Origin: a virus
Reading direction: 5' to 3' (one strand)
Length of the DNA: 33,258 nucleotides
IMG/VR virus record: IMGVR_UViG_3300009124_000054
Location: 1-33,258 of that record
A model generated the notes under the pieces. That model was not told the origin of the DNA. It was given only the letters and a program-made list of their open reading frames with translations, and ran no database searches. A program made the translations under genes and the position numbers. Below are positions 1-7,023 of the stretch, in pieces. Position 1 is the stretch's first letter, and every line of letters starts with the position of its first letter.

Positions 1-41
1 CCTCTACGTCTCGTGGGCTCGGAGATGTGTATAAGAGACAG
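1..41. other. Sequencing adapter remnant (Nextera i7 side)
   Basis: Bases 8-41 match the Nextera read-2 transposase adapter, ending in the 19-base mosaic end AGATGTGTATAAGAGACAG. Bases 1-7 match the last seven bases of i7 index N712 as I remember the index list. This is library sequence and not phage DNA; the real insert starts at 42. Confidence 0.97.
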
Positions 42-430
42 GGTCTTGATAGTTCAAGCCATAACATATAATATTGTGTATATTTTTGCGGATTTCTAAA
101 TAAATAAACTACATCATCTGCACTTAATAAAAAACCAACATTTAACAAAGCATCTGCAAAATCTGATAACTCAATGTAGTCTTTTTGAAACTGTGCAACT
201 CTGTCTGTAAGAATTTTGTCTTCATTTTTATCAGACATATATTCTGTGTATTGAGCACCCGCAATTGCTATTGCGTGAGATATCCACTGTAACATTTCTT
301 CATTAACAATAAACATTTCTTCCGGTTGTTCCATATTAAAATCCATTTCTTCAGATTTACCAATAGGACATGACGGGTGGTGTAAATTGGTTGCTAGTGA
401 GCCACAGACTCTACATCTTTGTTTTTTCAT
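42..430 (-). CDS. Partial small Zn-ribbon-like protein, 3' end missing
   Basis: Reading leftward from an ATG at 430, the frame stays open for 129 codons and runs into the adapter at 41, so the C-terminus is missing. The N-terminus is basic (MKKQRCRVCG) and holds a CxxC pair at residues 6 and 9, then HH and a further Cys (HHPSCPIG), which could bind one zinc. The rest looks helical and acidic with no family I recognise. The stop of the upstream gene lies 4 nt before this start, so the two are probably co-transcribed. The product could be a small metal-binding accessory protein; function unknown. Confidence 0.7.
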
Positions 431-434
431 AACA

Positions 435-890
435 CTAATCTACCACATCTTCCATAAATAAATCGTCATAGTCTAAATCTTTACACCAATCTTTTATAAC
501 TTCTCCCTTTTTATTTAATATAAGCTGTCCCTCTTGCATATTTTCAATAGAGAAGTGCTTAAAGTTAATATCAATTTTGTAATCTTGATTAATTCTTGAA
601 ACTAAAGTTACTAAAGGAGCCCAAGCACTATCAAAATTATAAGTAACTTTATTTTCTCTAAAGTTAACTTCTTCTCCAGTGTACCAATCTCCCCACTTAC
701 CACCATAGTTAGCAATAGTCCAATTGTATCTATCTTCACAATCTTCGGGAATAGGATATAAAGATTCTGCTAATAAAAGATGTCCTAACATAGCTTCATG
801 TTCAGATTTCTTAATTAATTTTCTAAATGAACTCATGTCATCTTCTGCTTCAAAAGATAATTCTAAGGAATTGTGTACAATATTAGGCAT
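435..890 (-). CDS. Api92/YubB-like ferredoxin-fold protein
   Basis: A 151-residue protein. It resembles the YubB/Api92-like family of phage and plasmid proteins, with the typical order of an N-terminal small strand region, YPIPE (about 46-50), then YNWTIANYGGKWGDWY (about 55-70), an AWAP motif near 90 and a strand-rich end. The ferredoxin-like fold is known for the family, but its biochemical role is not. Its ATG shares bases with the stop of the preceding gene (TAATG at 888-892), which indicates translational coupling in a minus-strand operon. No signal peptide or membrane segment. The family call rests on remembered motif similarity. Confidence 0.75.
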   Translation of the reverse strand: MPNIVHNSLELSFEAEDDMSSFRKLIKKSEHEAMLGHLLLAESLYPIPEDCEDRYNWTIANYGGKWGDWYTGEEVNFRENKVTYNFDSAWAPLVTLVSRINQDYKIDINFKHFSIENMQEGQLILNKKGEVIKDWCKDLDYDDLFMEDVVD

Positions 891-1090
891 TACTTTAACT
901 CTCTTGCGTCTAATCTACCACGAACTCTTGGTTGCTTAAATTTGTGATGTACAAAACACTCAGTACGCTCGTTATACTTTGATAAAGTAACTTCGCACTC
1001 TTTCTCACTACAGGTTCTACCCTCATCGTAAACTTTACTTTTTCTAGTAGCGTATTTTGTTTTGCTACCCTGCATATATAAATTAGACAT
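890..1090 (-). CDS. Small basic protein with C4/CCCH-type zinc motif
   Basis: I take the ATG at 1090 (66 residues, MSNLYMQG) over the in-frame ATG at 1111, because an AGGAGG Shine-Dalgarno sits 6-12 nt before it, inside the upstream gene. The central TCSEKECEVTLSKYNE plus TECFVHH gives Cys-x4-Cys-x12-Cys-x2-His, a likely single zinc site. Similar short 'C-C-LS-YN-C-H' proteins are, as I recall, common in aquatic phages without a known role. The C-terminus is Arg-rich. It overlaps its neighbours on both sides by a few bases, so it belongs to the same coupled operon. Confidence 0.75.
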   Translation of the reverse strand: MSNLYMQGSKTKYATRKSKVYDEGRTCSEKECEVTLSKYNERTECFVHHKFKQPRVRGRLDARELK

Positions 1091-1259
1091 ATTCTTCCTC
1101 CTCGTCTTCATCTAAAATTACTAAACAACAATCAGTAACATACTTCATGTCGTTTGTTTGTGAATAATCAGTGTAACTATTACACTTTGGGCACCATTTA
1201 GACCAAATAGGTTGCCCCTCTTGTGTGTAATCAACTATAAATGGGTAATGTTCTTGCAT
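1083..1259 (-). CDS. Small acidic-tailed CxxC protein
   Basis: A 58-residue protein if started at the ATG at 1259, which overlaps the upstream stop (TAATG) and has GGAG about 9 nt before it; an in-frame ATG at 1277 is the alternative. It contains WCPKC and a later DCC pair, which together could form a zinc ribbon, and ends in a run of Asp/Glu. The family is not recognised. Its DNA also carries the Shine-Dalgarno for the next gene, so translation of the two is likely coupled. Confidence 0.65.
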   Translation of the reverse strand: MQEHYPFIVDYTQEGQPIWSKWCPKCNSYTDYSQTNDMKYVTDCCLVILDEDEEEEYV

Positions 1260-1435
1260 TATTTCATCTCCAAACATTCAACCATTACATCATGAACGCT
1301 TACATTTTTCTCAATATCTTTTTTAAGAGCAACATAAGTGTTCTGTTGATATTTGCTTTGTTCATCTTCTTGAAATGTATTGACAATAATTACATAATCG
1401 TCTGCATCAAAATATTTCCAATTATCAGTCTTCAT
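1259..1435 (-). CDS. Hypothetical small protein
   Basis: A 58-residue frame (MKTDNWKYFDADDYV... ending CLEMK). The start at 1435 is preceded by GGTGGGG about 4 nt upstream, and the stop overlaps the next ATG as TAATG at 1257-1261. This overlap, repeated at most junctions of this block, is the main reason to accept it. No domain is recognised; the middle is Gln/Lys-rich and probably helical. It overlaps the 3' end of the preceding gene by 11 nt. Confidence 0.65.
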   Translation of the reverse strand: MKTDNWKYFDADDYVIIVNTFQEDEQSKYQQNTYVALKKDIEKNVSVHDVMVECLEMK

Positions 1436-1598
1436 AGCCCCACCTGTTGTAATCGTATGGACTTGCGTTATAAAGCATTACGAAAGATTTATCAAAAATT
1501 TTTCTAGCAAACTTGTGCCCAAGCCTTTTAGTAAAGGTATCTCGTGCATCAAGCTTTTCTAAAGCTACTAATGAATATTCGTTGAGTGATTTAATCAT
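1425..1598 (-). CDS. Hypothetical small basic protein
   Basis: 57 residues from the ATG at 1598 (MIKSLNEYSL), which is preceded by a strong AGGAGGAAGAATA ribosome site and overlaps the upstream stop as TAATG. An in-frame ATG at 1628 would lie inside the upstream gene and has no such site. The sequence is rich in Lys/Arg and aromatic residues and ends NRWGYED. No family recognised; part of the same coupled run. Confidence 0.65.
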   Translation of the reverse strand: MIKSLNEYSLVALEKLDARDTFTKRLGHKFARKIFDKSFVMLYNASPYDYNRWGYED

Positions 1599-1717
1599 TA
1601 TTCTTCCTCCTCTAGATGTTCTAACCAATCACTTGGTTGCATACTTAATACAAATTCTTCTGCATCTTTATCATTTTCAGCGTGAAAAGATACAAATACT
1701 GTGTAGACTTTATCCAT
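1598..1717 (-). CDS. Hypothetical mini-protein
   Basis: 39 residues (MDKVYTVFVSFHAEND... ending HLEEEE). A single short strand-helix-type peptide with an acidic tail. It is accepted because it fits exactly between TAATG junctions at 1598 and 1717 and carries the Shine-Dalgarno of the following gene in its last codons. GAGGAAGAATA precedes its own ATG. No family recognised. Confidence 0.6.
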   Translation of the reverse strand: MDKVYTVFVSFHAENDKDAEEFVLSMQPSDWLEHLEEEE

Positions 1718-1851
1718 TATTCTTCCTCTTTTATTACACCTGTATCTACATACCATTGATGTAATATTTTCTGTTGGTCATCATCTAGCAAATCAACAAC
1801 AAAGTTGTATCTTTTAATCGCTATGTCAAACAATCTTTTCATTTCGTCCAT
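1717..1851 (-). CDS. Hypothetical mini-protein
   Basis: 44 residues (MDEMKRLFDIAIKRYN... ending VIKEEE), predicted mostly helical. Both ends are TAATG overlaps with neighbouring genes (1717-1719 and 1849-1853). As in the adjacent genes, the last codons (GAG GAA GAA TAA) double as the ribosome-binding site of the next gene. Function unknown. Confidence 0.6.
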   Translation of the reverse strand: MDEMKRLFDIAIKRYNFVVDLLDDDQQKILHQWYVDTGVIKEEE

Positions 1852-2051
1852 TATTCTTCCTCCGTATTGTCGTAAAAAAGACGAGCAGTAGTTTCAAATT
1901 TTGTAAATTTACTCATATTGCTAGATATTTTGTACCTATCATAAACTACTTGTATGGCAAAATTTTGGTCGTGTGTATTCACAACCTCATCAATCATTGT
2001 CATATTTTCGTTTTCATCTTGATAAGTTATTGATACATCTGTTTTCCACAT
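1851..2051 (-). CDS. Hypothetical small protein
   Basis: 66 residues (MWKTDVSITYQDENE...). The N-terminal half reads as strand segments and the rest as mixed strand and helix. An AGGAG site lies about 10 nt before the ATG at 2051 and the stop overlaps the next ATG. No recognised domain, signal peptide or membrane span. Confidence 0.65.
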   Translation of the reverse strand: MWKTDVSITYQDENENMTMIDEVVNTHDQNFAIQVVYDRYKISSNMSKFTKFETTARLFYDNTEEE

Positions 2052-2055
2052 AGTC

Positions 2056-2199
2056 TTATTCTCCTTTGTCCGTTATATTTTCGTCACGAGCAACCCATAA
2101 GTCCTCGTTCTTTTTTTGTTTGTCGTAATTTCTAAGTTCAATCATAAACTTTACTCTAGAAATTAATTCTTTTATTAAGTTGTTTAGAAAGTTTTTCAT
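2056..2199 (-). CDS. Hypothetical small helical protein
   Basis: 47 residues (MKNFLNNLIKELISRVKFMIELRNYD...). The first 25 residues form an amphipathic helix with basic residues; the rest is charged. A perfect GGAGGTG ribosome site sits 5 nt before the ATG at 2199. It lies between the lysozyme-like gene and the run of coupled mini-genes, and is probably the first cistron after the lysozyme. No family recognised. Confidence 0.65.
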   Translation of the reverse strand: MKNFLNNLIKELISRVKFMIELRNYDKQKKNEDLWVARDENITDKGE

Positions 2200-2240
2200 A
2201 AAGCACCTCCTTGTTCGTCTTATACTGATATCAATATAGT

Positions 2241-2792
2241 TTAATAGTTCTCACTTGTCCACTTTATTTTGAATTTTTTTTCATCTTGCCAACACCACTG
2301 ACTAGAACTCCAATCTCTCCATTGAGTTCTACCGTAAATATCCTCAGCTAAAACAGAACTAGCATAGATATTCCAATAAGCTGATTTCTGTACTGGTACA
2401 AAAGAAAAGCCAAAACTTGTCTTAGAAACTTTTTGTTCCAAATAAGGTCTTCCATTTTTTAGTACAACCCATTCATTCCAATATGGAACATAGTTGTTGT
2501 CTGCTAACCAATTCCAAGTCCAAGACACGAATTGCATAACGCCTGTGTCATAGTTTCCCTCAGCAGTTCTTACTGCTTTTTCTTTACCACGACTTTCACA
2601 CCAACCTATACGAATAGCAGTATCAATATTTTCTTCATCATAAAATTCATAGTATAGAGGTGCATATTCCCACATAGATACAGGAACATTATCTTTACAA
2701 TTTAGATAATTTGATAGGTAATAACTATCAGACTCTCCACTTGTACTTGGAGTGCCTAAAGTAGCTAGAAATATAATGCAACTTGTAATCAT
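2241..2792 (-). CDS. Secreted lysozyme/transglycosylase-like protein (candidate endolysin)
   Basis: 183 residues. A short hydrophobic N-terminus (about residues 2-12) looks like a signal peptide. The core WCESRGKEKAVR (from residue 64) followed by DTGVMQFVSWTWNWLA (from 82) matches the lysozyme-like/SLT and Rpf-type fold; the likely catalytic Glu is E66, right after a Cys, and GVMQF is the usual second motif. These enzymes cut the glycan strands of peptidoglycan. In a phage this would be the endolysin or a virion-associated lysin; the signal peptide fits export without a pore-type holin. GAGGAGG precedes the ATG, and a consensus promoter lies just upstream (2822-2851). Confidence 0.75.
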   Translation of the reverse strand: MITSCIIFLATLGTPSTSGESDSYYLSNYLNCKDNVPVSMWEYAPLYYEFYDEENIDTAIRIGWCESRGKEKAVRTAEGNYDTGVMQFVSWTWNWLADNNYVPYWNEWVVLKNGRPYLEQKVSKTSFGFSFVPVQKSAYWNIYASSVLAEDIYGRTQWRDWSSSQWCWQDEKKFKIKWTSENY

Positions 2793-2821
2793 AATAAAAC
2801 CTCCTCGTTCGCTAGTTCCCT

Positions 2822-2851
2822 AGTATAACGAATTAGTTATATTTATGTCAA
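2822..2851 (-). promoter_or_regulatory. Sigma-A-type promoter for the lysozyme operon
   Basis: On the minus strand: TTGACA (2851-2846), an 18-nt spacer, then TATACT (2827-2822). It lies in the gap after the 77-residue gene and about 30 nt before the lysozyme ATG, so it should drive the lysozyme and the mini-gene run downstream. Confidence 0.75.
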
Positions 2852-2852
2852 G

Positions 2853-3086
2853 TTATATTCTTTCTAACTTACCTAATATAATTTGTCTTGCATTCATAGA
2901 CGCACTTTTAGGAGACTTACCACCTGTTGTTGTGTAATGGATTAATTCTCCGTCCATTGTTTGTCTATAAATATTAGCGTCATATCCGAGCATTAATTCG
3001 TTCCAAGAAACGACAACATAATACTCATCAAACCAAAAGGACACATCCTCTTGGTTATTATTGACGCTAGTCAATGTATCTCGCAT
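2853..3086 (-). CDS. Hypothetical protein, probably leaderless
   Basis: 77 residues (MRDTLTSVNNNQEDVSFWFDEYYVV...), with a strand-rich first half and a basic end (QIILGKLERI). No family recognised. There is no Shine-Dalgarno before the ATG at 3086. Instead a perfect TATAAT lies exactly 6 nt upstream (3098-3093 on the minus strand), which would put the transcription start at or next to the ATG. It diverges from the structured transcript on the plus strand. Confidence 0.65.
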   Translation of the reverse strand: MRDTLTSVNNNQEDVSFWFDEYYVVVSWNELMLGYDANIYRQTMDGELIHYTTTGGKSPKSASMNARQIILGKLERI

Positions 3087-3092
3087 ATACTA

Positions 3093-3098
3093 ATTATA
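3093..3098 (-). promoter_or_regulatory. -10 box (TATAAT) of a leaderless gene
   Basis: TATAAT on the minus strand, 6 nt before the ATG at 3086, with no clear -35 match. This spacing is one of several identical cases in the window (see 19398, 21345, 30526, 31198). Confidence 0.6.
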
Positions 3099-3140
3099 TA
3101 GCATTTAAAAATAAAAAAAAGGTATTTTGCACATATAAAC

Positions 3141-3168
3141 TTGACAATATTATTAAGGTGTGTAATAT
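3141..3168 (+). promoter_or_regulatory. Consensus promoter for the 3170-3600 transcript
   Basis: TTGACA (3141-3146), 16-nt spacer, TAATAT (3163-3168). Transcription should start near 3175 and run through about 430 nt without a gene before the HTH gene at 3604. This is one of the clearest promoters in the window. Confidence 0.75.
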
Positions 3169-3169
3169 A

Positions 3170-3600
3170 GTTCACAGTGATACTATTACTTGGTACACAA
3201 GTCAGGAACCAAACACGCAAGTGCAAGGGAAAAGAGGTATAAACAGATTAACTTTCCTGTTCCTCTCGCCAAGTAAAAGCTACCGGTAGGTAGCACACTA
3301 AGTTGAGGTGCCCTAACCTTTGATAAAAAAAACGGGTGGGTTATTAGTTTGCCCTTATTCGCTTCAGCTTAGTGTGGTACTTACCTCCGTCACAGATTAA
3401 CCACCTGTGGTGTTGGCAGGGATGTATTAGGGATGACATCTAACGGCTACAAAGTAAGTATCAAGCTATTTACTGAAACTTAATACCCAATGGGCGAATA
3501 AGTACAGAGGTAGGTAGCTTGTAGCACATAGTAGTAATAGTGGGTAGTAGCTTAGGCGAAGAAACTATGAAGGTGTGTTACAAGCTATTTATAAGGAGAT
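3170..3600 (+). ncRNA. Candidate structured non-coding RNA or long structured 5' leader
   Basis: No convincing gene lies here on either strand, but the RNA could fold extensively. Domain 1: TTACTTGG (3186-3193) pairs with CCAAGTAA (3269-3276), enclosing AGGAAC (3204-3209) with GTTCCT (3259-3264) and a CAC-GCAA-GTG hairpin with a GNRA loop (3214-3223). Further 9-bp matches: 3294-3302 with 3368-3376, and 3354-3362 with 3494-3502, which cross and would form pseudoknots. The 3' end has a 14-bp helix with a single G-U pair (3515-3528 with 3574-3587), ending 6 nt before the AGGAG of the next gene. The 9-bp matches alone could partly be chance; the 14-bp helix and nested domain 1 are unlikely to be. 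I found no tmRNA, RNase P or group I intron hallmarks. Confidence 0.6.
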
Positions 3601-3603
3601 AAA

Positions 3604-3921
3604 ATGTACAACGCAGAAAATACACCTTTAGGTGTAAGTGAAATCGCAAAAATTCTAAAAGTGAAACCAGATACAGTTTCATCATGGCAACTTCGAAATA
3701 ATTTACCTAAACCAGATTGGTACATCAATGATATGAAAACAAGAATCTGGACATTAAAAACTATTATTGATTGGGCTAACGCTACTGGACGTAATAAATA
3801 TAAATTATCTTACGAATCTGCACAAAATTTTTTACTAGGAAAGAAGCCAAAAGTCGAAGAAGGAACATCAAACCTTATTAATGTTGACTTTATAGGTAGT
3901 TACGACGATTCTGATTTATAA
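3604..3921 (+). CDS. MerR/excisionase-type helix-turn-helix protein
   Basis: 105 residues. GVSEIAKILKVKPDTVSSWQ (residues 10-29) is a clear helix-turn-helix, followed by LPKPDW and a wing-like segment ending RIWTLKTIIDWANATGR, as in MerR-like, AlpA-like or excisionase-like DNA-binding domains. The rest is a short acidic tail. AAGGAG lies 6 nt before the ATG. It sits at the head of the plus-strand early block, behind a long structured leader, so it is a plausible regulator of early transcription. Which DNA it binds cannot be told. No integrase is visible, so an excisionase role is not favoured. Confidence 0.75.
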   Translation: MYNAENTPLGVSEIAKILKVKPDTVSSWQLRNNLPKPDWYINDMKTRIWTLKTIIDWANATGRNKYKLSYESAQNFLLGKKPKVEEGTSNLINVDFIGSYDDSDL

Positions 3922-3958
3922 AAATATTACATTATATTATTTGCATATAATTTAAATG

Positions 3959-3967
3959 TGATATATT
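3959..3967 (+). promoter_or_regulatory. Possible extended -10 promoter
   Basis: TGaTATATT (3959-3967) is an extended -10 in the 103-nt gap before the gene at 4025; a second TATAAT lies at 3946-3951. Neither has a good -35. The gap otherwise shows only an AT-rich stretch and the GAGGGGG ribosome site. Confidence 0.35.
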
Positions 3968-4024
3968 GGTTAAGTTATTTTAATTAATAACGTAGAAGTA
4001 CAAGCGAGTGAGAGGGGGTCTTTT

Positions 4025-4555
4025 ATGGAAGAAAAAGAAATCAACAATGTATCAGACATACTTGACACAGTAAAAGAAATTACTGATTTTCAATATGTTG
4101 ATACAGATACACGTGATGAGTCTTTGGAGGAAGTTAAATCTAACTTCCCTCAAAGCACACAAGAAGTAATGGACTTACTTTACAAAGTAAAATCTGTAAA
4201 GAGAGCCGTTACTTTATTAGAAACCGAACTCAAAAACAAATTAGCTTATGACTTACAGGGCAAAGCTAAAAGAGTTGGTAATGAAATTGTCATTGGTAAA
4301 GGTACTAATACCTATAAGCCATATGACGTACACAAAGTGCTTGATTACTTAGGAGATGATTGGAAAACTGCGGTTAGACCTGCGTTCAGAACAACTGCAA
4401 TCAAAGCGATTGCTAAAGAACGTGGAGATAATCCTTTTGTTATATTTGATAGTTTATTTGAAACTGTTACAACAGGAGATGTTTCGATTGTTCCCGAGAA
4501 TAAAGCACCTAAGAAGTATCAAAGTCTTAATGACGGAGAGGAGATGAGTATATGA
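4025..4555 (+). CDS. Conserved-type phage hypothetical protein
   Basis: 176 residues. The first 45 are acidic and probably disordered; residues 46-80 form a likely helix with LLETELKNKLAYDLQ; then a small strand segment (GNEIVIGKGTNTYKPYD) and further helices. No family recognised. It is the first cistron of a tightly packed run that leads to SSB, which suggests an early or DNA-metabolism role by context only. The start has GAGGGGG about 9 nt upstream. Its 3' end overlaps the next ATG (ATATGA). Confidence 0.7.
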   Translation: MEEKEINNVSDILDTVKEITDFQYVDTDTRDESLEEVKSNFPQSTQEVMDLLYKVKSVKRAVTLLETELKNKLAYDLQGKAKRVGNEIVIGKGTNTYKPYDVHKVLDYLGDDWKTAVRPAFRTTAIKAIAKERGDNPFVIFDSLFETVTTGDVSIVPENKAPKKYQSLNDGEEMSI

Positions 4556-4785
4556 AAGACGTATTTAAAGAAATAGAAAGTCAGATTGCTAAAGTCTCTG
4601 AAATACTTAGCACTAGATACAATATTAGTGGGAACATTCTAACTAATAAACAAATACAAAACACAGTCGATTGTCAAGAGGCATTCGATAAAGGTGTAAT
4701 GGTTGGTTCATTAGACGGATTGAGATACGCTAAAGATATTGTTGAAAGAGAAATGATTGACGCAGGAGACACAAATGCCTTCTGA
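4552..4785 (+). CDS. Hypothetical small helical protein
   Basis: 77 residues, predicted largely helical (MKDVFKEIESQIAKVSEIL...). It has AGAGGAG about 10 nt before its ATG and overlaps the upstream stop by 4 nt. Its final codons overlap the start of the DUF932 gene by 11 nt, so all three are likely coupled. No domain recognised. Confidence 0.65.
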   Translation: MKDVFKEIESQIAKVSEILSTRYNISGNILTNKQIQNTVDCQEAFDKGVMVGSLDGLRYAKDIVEREMIDAGDTNAF

Positions 4786-5740
4786 AGTTGAAACAATGTT
4801 TAGTGCGAACATACCTGCATGGCACCGACTTGGTGTTGTGACTAAGGGTGCATTGACATCTACTGAGGCAATAGAAAAAGCAGGATTGGATTGGACAGTT
4901 ACTTTAAATCCTTTATTTACTGGGGTTACTGACGCTGGTGGAGAAGAATACGGGGTAGAAGTTCCAAATCATTTTGCTACTATTCGTGAAAGCGACAATA
5001 GTGTTTTGGGTGTTGTTGGTAATAGATATACACCAATACAGAACATTGAATGTTTTGATTTTATGGATACAGTTGTAGATGATAGTGAAGCTACTTATGA
5101 AACAGCAGGTAGTTTATTTGGAGGAAGAGTTGTATGGATGTTGTTAAATCTTAATAAACCTGTAAAGGTTGATGAGGACATAACACATAATTACCTACTT
5201 CTTACTAACTCTCATGACGGTAGTTCAAGCTTAAAAGGCTTAACTACACCGATTAGAGTTGTATGTGCAAATACTTTAAGAATGGCTCTTAATGGAAAAA
5301 AGAATAGTTTTGCTTTTAGACATACTAAGAACTTACAGGGTAAAGTTGCACAAGCAAGAAGTATATTGACTGGAAGTTATGAATACATTGATGAGTTCCA
5401 GTTAGAAATGGGAAAACTTTTGGACACAGAAATCACAAATCAAAGGTTTGTAGAAATCATGGACACAGTTTTACCAATTCCGGAACCAACAACTGAAAAC
5501 GTTAAAGCAGTTACTAGGATAACTAACCAACGTGGAGAGATTACTAGCCTATTTAATAATCCCGAATTTGCTACTCAAAAAAATACTGCATGGGCATTAA
5601 TTAATGCAACTTCTAATTATGAACAATGGAAGGCAAGTATTAGAGGTAAAGCAAGTCGTGAGGAAAAATTAGCAAGTAAAACACTACTTGGTATTGAAAA
5701 TCCTATAACAGATAAAGTACATTCTTTGGTAGGTGTGTAA
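4775..5740 (+). CDS. DUF932 / TIGR03299 phage-plasmid protein
   Basis: 321 residues from the ATG at 4775, which has GCAGGAG at a good distance; an in-frame ATG at 4757 lacks one. The sequence follows the DUF932 pattern: AWHRLG near the start, GLDWTV, then NSVLGVVGNRYTPIQN, FDFMDTVV, YETAGSLFGGRVVWMLL and CANTLRMAL. The family (also modelled as TIGR03299) is widespread in phages and plasmids of actinobacteria and others, and its biochemical role is not established. It is usually found among early genes. Full length for the family, no missing motif. Confidence 0.85.
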   Translation: MPSEVETMFSANIPAWHRLGVVTKGALTSTEAIEKAGLDWTVTLNPLFTGVTDAGGEEYGVEVPNHFATIRESDNSVLGVVGNRYTPIQNIECFDFMDTVVDDSEATYETAGSLFGGRVVWMLLNLNKPVKVDEDITHNYLLLTNSHDGSSSLKGLTTPIRVVCANTLRMALNGKKNSFAFRHTKNLQGKVAQARSILTGSYEYIDEFQLEMGKLLDTEITNQRFVEIMDTVLPIPEPTTENVKAVTRITNQRGEITSLFNNPEFATQKNTAWALINATSNYEQWKASIRGKASREEKLASKTLLGIENPITDKVHSLVGV

Positions 5741-6084
5741 TGATTACTTTGCCTATCAGAGACTTTATCGCAAAACAAAAATTACCTAACAATGCTAGGA
5801 CTAGAGACGCTAGCCTTCATTTAGCTATGGTATGTTCTTTGCTTAACTTAGAAGAAAAGCAAGTACATGAAATAGCTGAGGCAAGTGCAAGAGTATTTAG
5901 AATATTGAAAAAGGATTTACCTTTAGAGTCTAAATACAGAAAAAATTATCGTATGGGTACTTATATGAAAAATGTTGAAGATATATTTTCATACATAGAA
6001 TCTAATATGGTATTTGGTTCTGAGCATAAAATATTTAGTGAGCTTGAAAAAGAAAAAGCCAAGTTCAGAGGGGAAATAGCATGA
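5740..6084 (+). CDS. Hypothetical helical protein
   Basis: 114 residues, predicted almost wholly helical (SLHLAMVCSLLNLEEKQVHEIAEASARVF), with a basic middle (KYRKNYRMGTYMKN). Start overlaps the DUF932 stop as TAATG. No family recognised. Its position between DUF932 and SSB suggests an early gene. Confidence 0.65.
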   Translation: MITLPIRDFIAKQKLPNNARTRDASLHLAMVCSLLNLEEKQVHEIAEASARVFRILKKDLPLESKYRKNYRMGTYMKNVEDIFSYIESNMVFGSEHKIFSELEKEKAKFRGEIA

Positions 6085-6371
6085 TGACTAAAGAAATAGA
6101 AGTGGGTGCAATTTTATCTGATGATGAGTTAAATAACTTCCCAACAGGTAGAGGTAGACGTTCTTTAGGGGACGAAAATCCGCAGTGGTTCAGCGATATG
6201 AATCAAGCAGACGGTAAAAATGTAGTATTAGAAAAGTTACCTTTAAATACTACAACACATAGCCGTATTGCAAATAGAGCAGTAAAGTATAGCAAATTGT
6301 ATAAGAACGATTATAAGTTTTCTGTTAAGAGTTCAGAAGGATTTGTTTATTTTATTGGGAGAGCAATTTGA
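6081..6371 (+). CDS. Hypothetical small protein
   Basis: 96 residues starting ATG ATG, with GAGGGG about 7 nt upstream and a 4-nt overlap with the preceding stop. The sequence has a FPTGRGRRSLGD segment, then a region with ANRAVKYSKLYKNDYKFSVKSSEGFVYF that reads like a small alpha-beta unit. No family recognised. Confidence 0.65.
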   Translation: MMTKEIEVGAILSDDELNNFPTGRGRRSLGDENPQWFSDMNQADGKNVVLEKLPLNTTTHSRIANRAVKYSKLYKNDYKFSVKSSEGFVYFIGRAI

Positions 6372-6391
6372 TATTACTAGGAGTGCTAATA

Positions 6392-6466
6392 ATGGGTAAA
6401 CCTCAATTAATAAAGGGTTCAATGTCCATTGTACTTCCCAGCTGCGAAAGGTCTGGTAATTTATGA
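6392..6466 (+). CDS. Possible 24-residue leader peptide
   Basis: A 24-codon frame (MGKPQLIKGSMSIVL... ending RSGNL) with a good AGGAG site 8-12 nt before the ATG. Its TGA overlaps the next ATG (ATGA at 6463-6466). The next gene has only a weak site of its own, so translation of this peptide could carry ribosomes to it. Could be chance. Confidence 0.4.
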   Translation: MGKPQLIKGSMSIVLPSCERSGNL

Positions 6467-7023
6467 GACTTGAAGACGGAATATCCAAGAAACAATGGAT
6501 AGAAGTGGTATCATGGCTAAATTTTCGTTGGGATAACGCAAAGTTAGATGACGAAAAAATTAAAGCATTATATCCGGACTTCGCACAATTCCCGGAAGAT
6601 GTAATGTGGAGAGCTATGCAGACTTATTACGATAGTGGTAGTAAGTTCTTTAACATTGTTGAGTTAAGGAAGATTTGTATTGAGGAATATAATGAATACC
6701 TTAGAGACCTTGACAACAAACAAAAAGCAATAGGCATGGGAGAAGTAATGCGTCGTGATAAAGGCGGATTGATTGAGTATCTTAAATTAAATGGATATGA
6801 AAGCTTTGCTCATGCAGTTTGGGATGTAACCATGAAACGAATTAGAAGTGGTAAAGCTTTACCTACTGATGATTTATCATGGGATACAGAGGAAGATTGG
6901 ACTTCTGCTAAACCTAATTGGACTCAAATGTTCGGTAAGGAAATGACCATTGAGCAATTAGAAAAAAAGCGTGAGGAAGAATCTAAAGTTAACGAAAAAA
7001 GGAGCGTTTATAATGGCGACTAA
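6463..7023 (+). CDS. Possible helicase-loader/replisome-organizer-like protein
   Basis: 186 residues. The N-terminal 70 residues (WIEVVSWLNFRWDNAKLDD, then YPDFAQFPEDVMWRAMQTYY, then FFNIVELRKIC) resemble in pattern the small helical domain of phage replisome organizers or helicase loaders of the G39P kind, which read 'Y-x-F, V-x-x-A, Y, F-P-x-I-x-E-L'. The C-terminal half is charged and ends in a coiled segment. It lies directly before SSB and overlaps it, which fits a replication role. This assignment is based on a remembered pattern and is weak; a structure search would decide. Confidence 0.45.
   Translation: MRLEDGISKKQWIEVVSWLNFRWDNAKLDDEKIKALYPDFAQFPEDVMWRAMQTYYDSGSKFFNIVELRKICIEEYNEYLRDLDNKQKAIGMGEVMRRDKGGLIEYLKLNGYESFAHAVWDVTMKRIRSGKALPTDDLSWDTEEDWTSAKPNWTQMFGKEMTIEQLEKKREEESKVNEKRSVYNGD

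Noticed and set aside
3170-3600. tmRNA, RNase P RNA or group I intron
   Set aside because: None of the conserved cores I know (tRNA-like ends with a tag frame, GAGGAAAGTCC, P7/G-site pattern) is present, and no split gene flanks it.
3604-3921. Lysogeny repressor or excisionase
   Set aside because: It is a small HTH protein, but no integrase, attachment site or divergent repressor pair is visible in the window.
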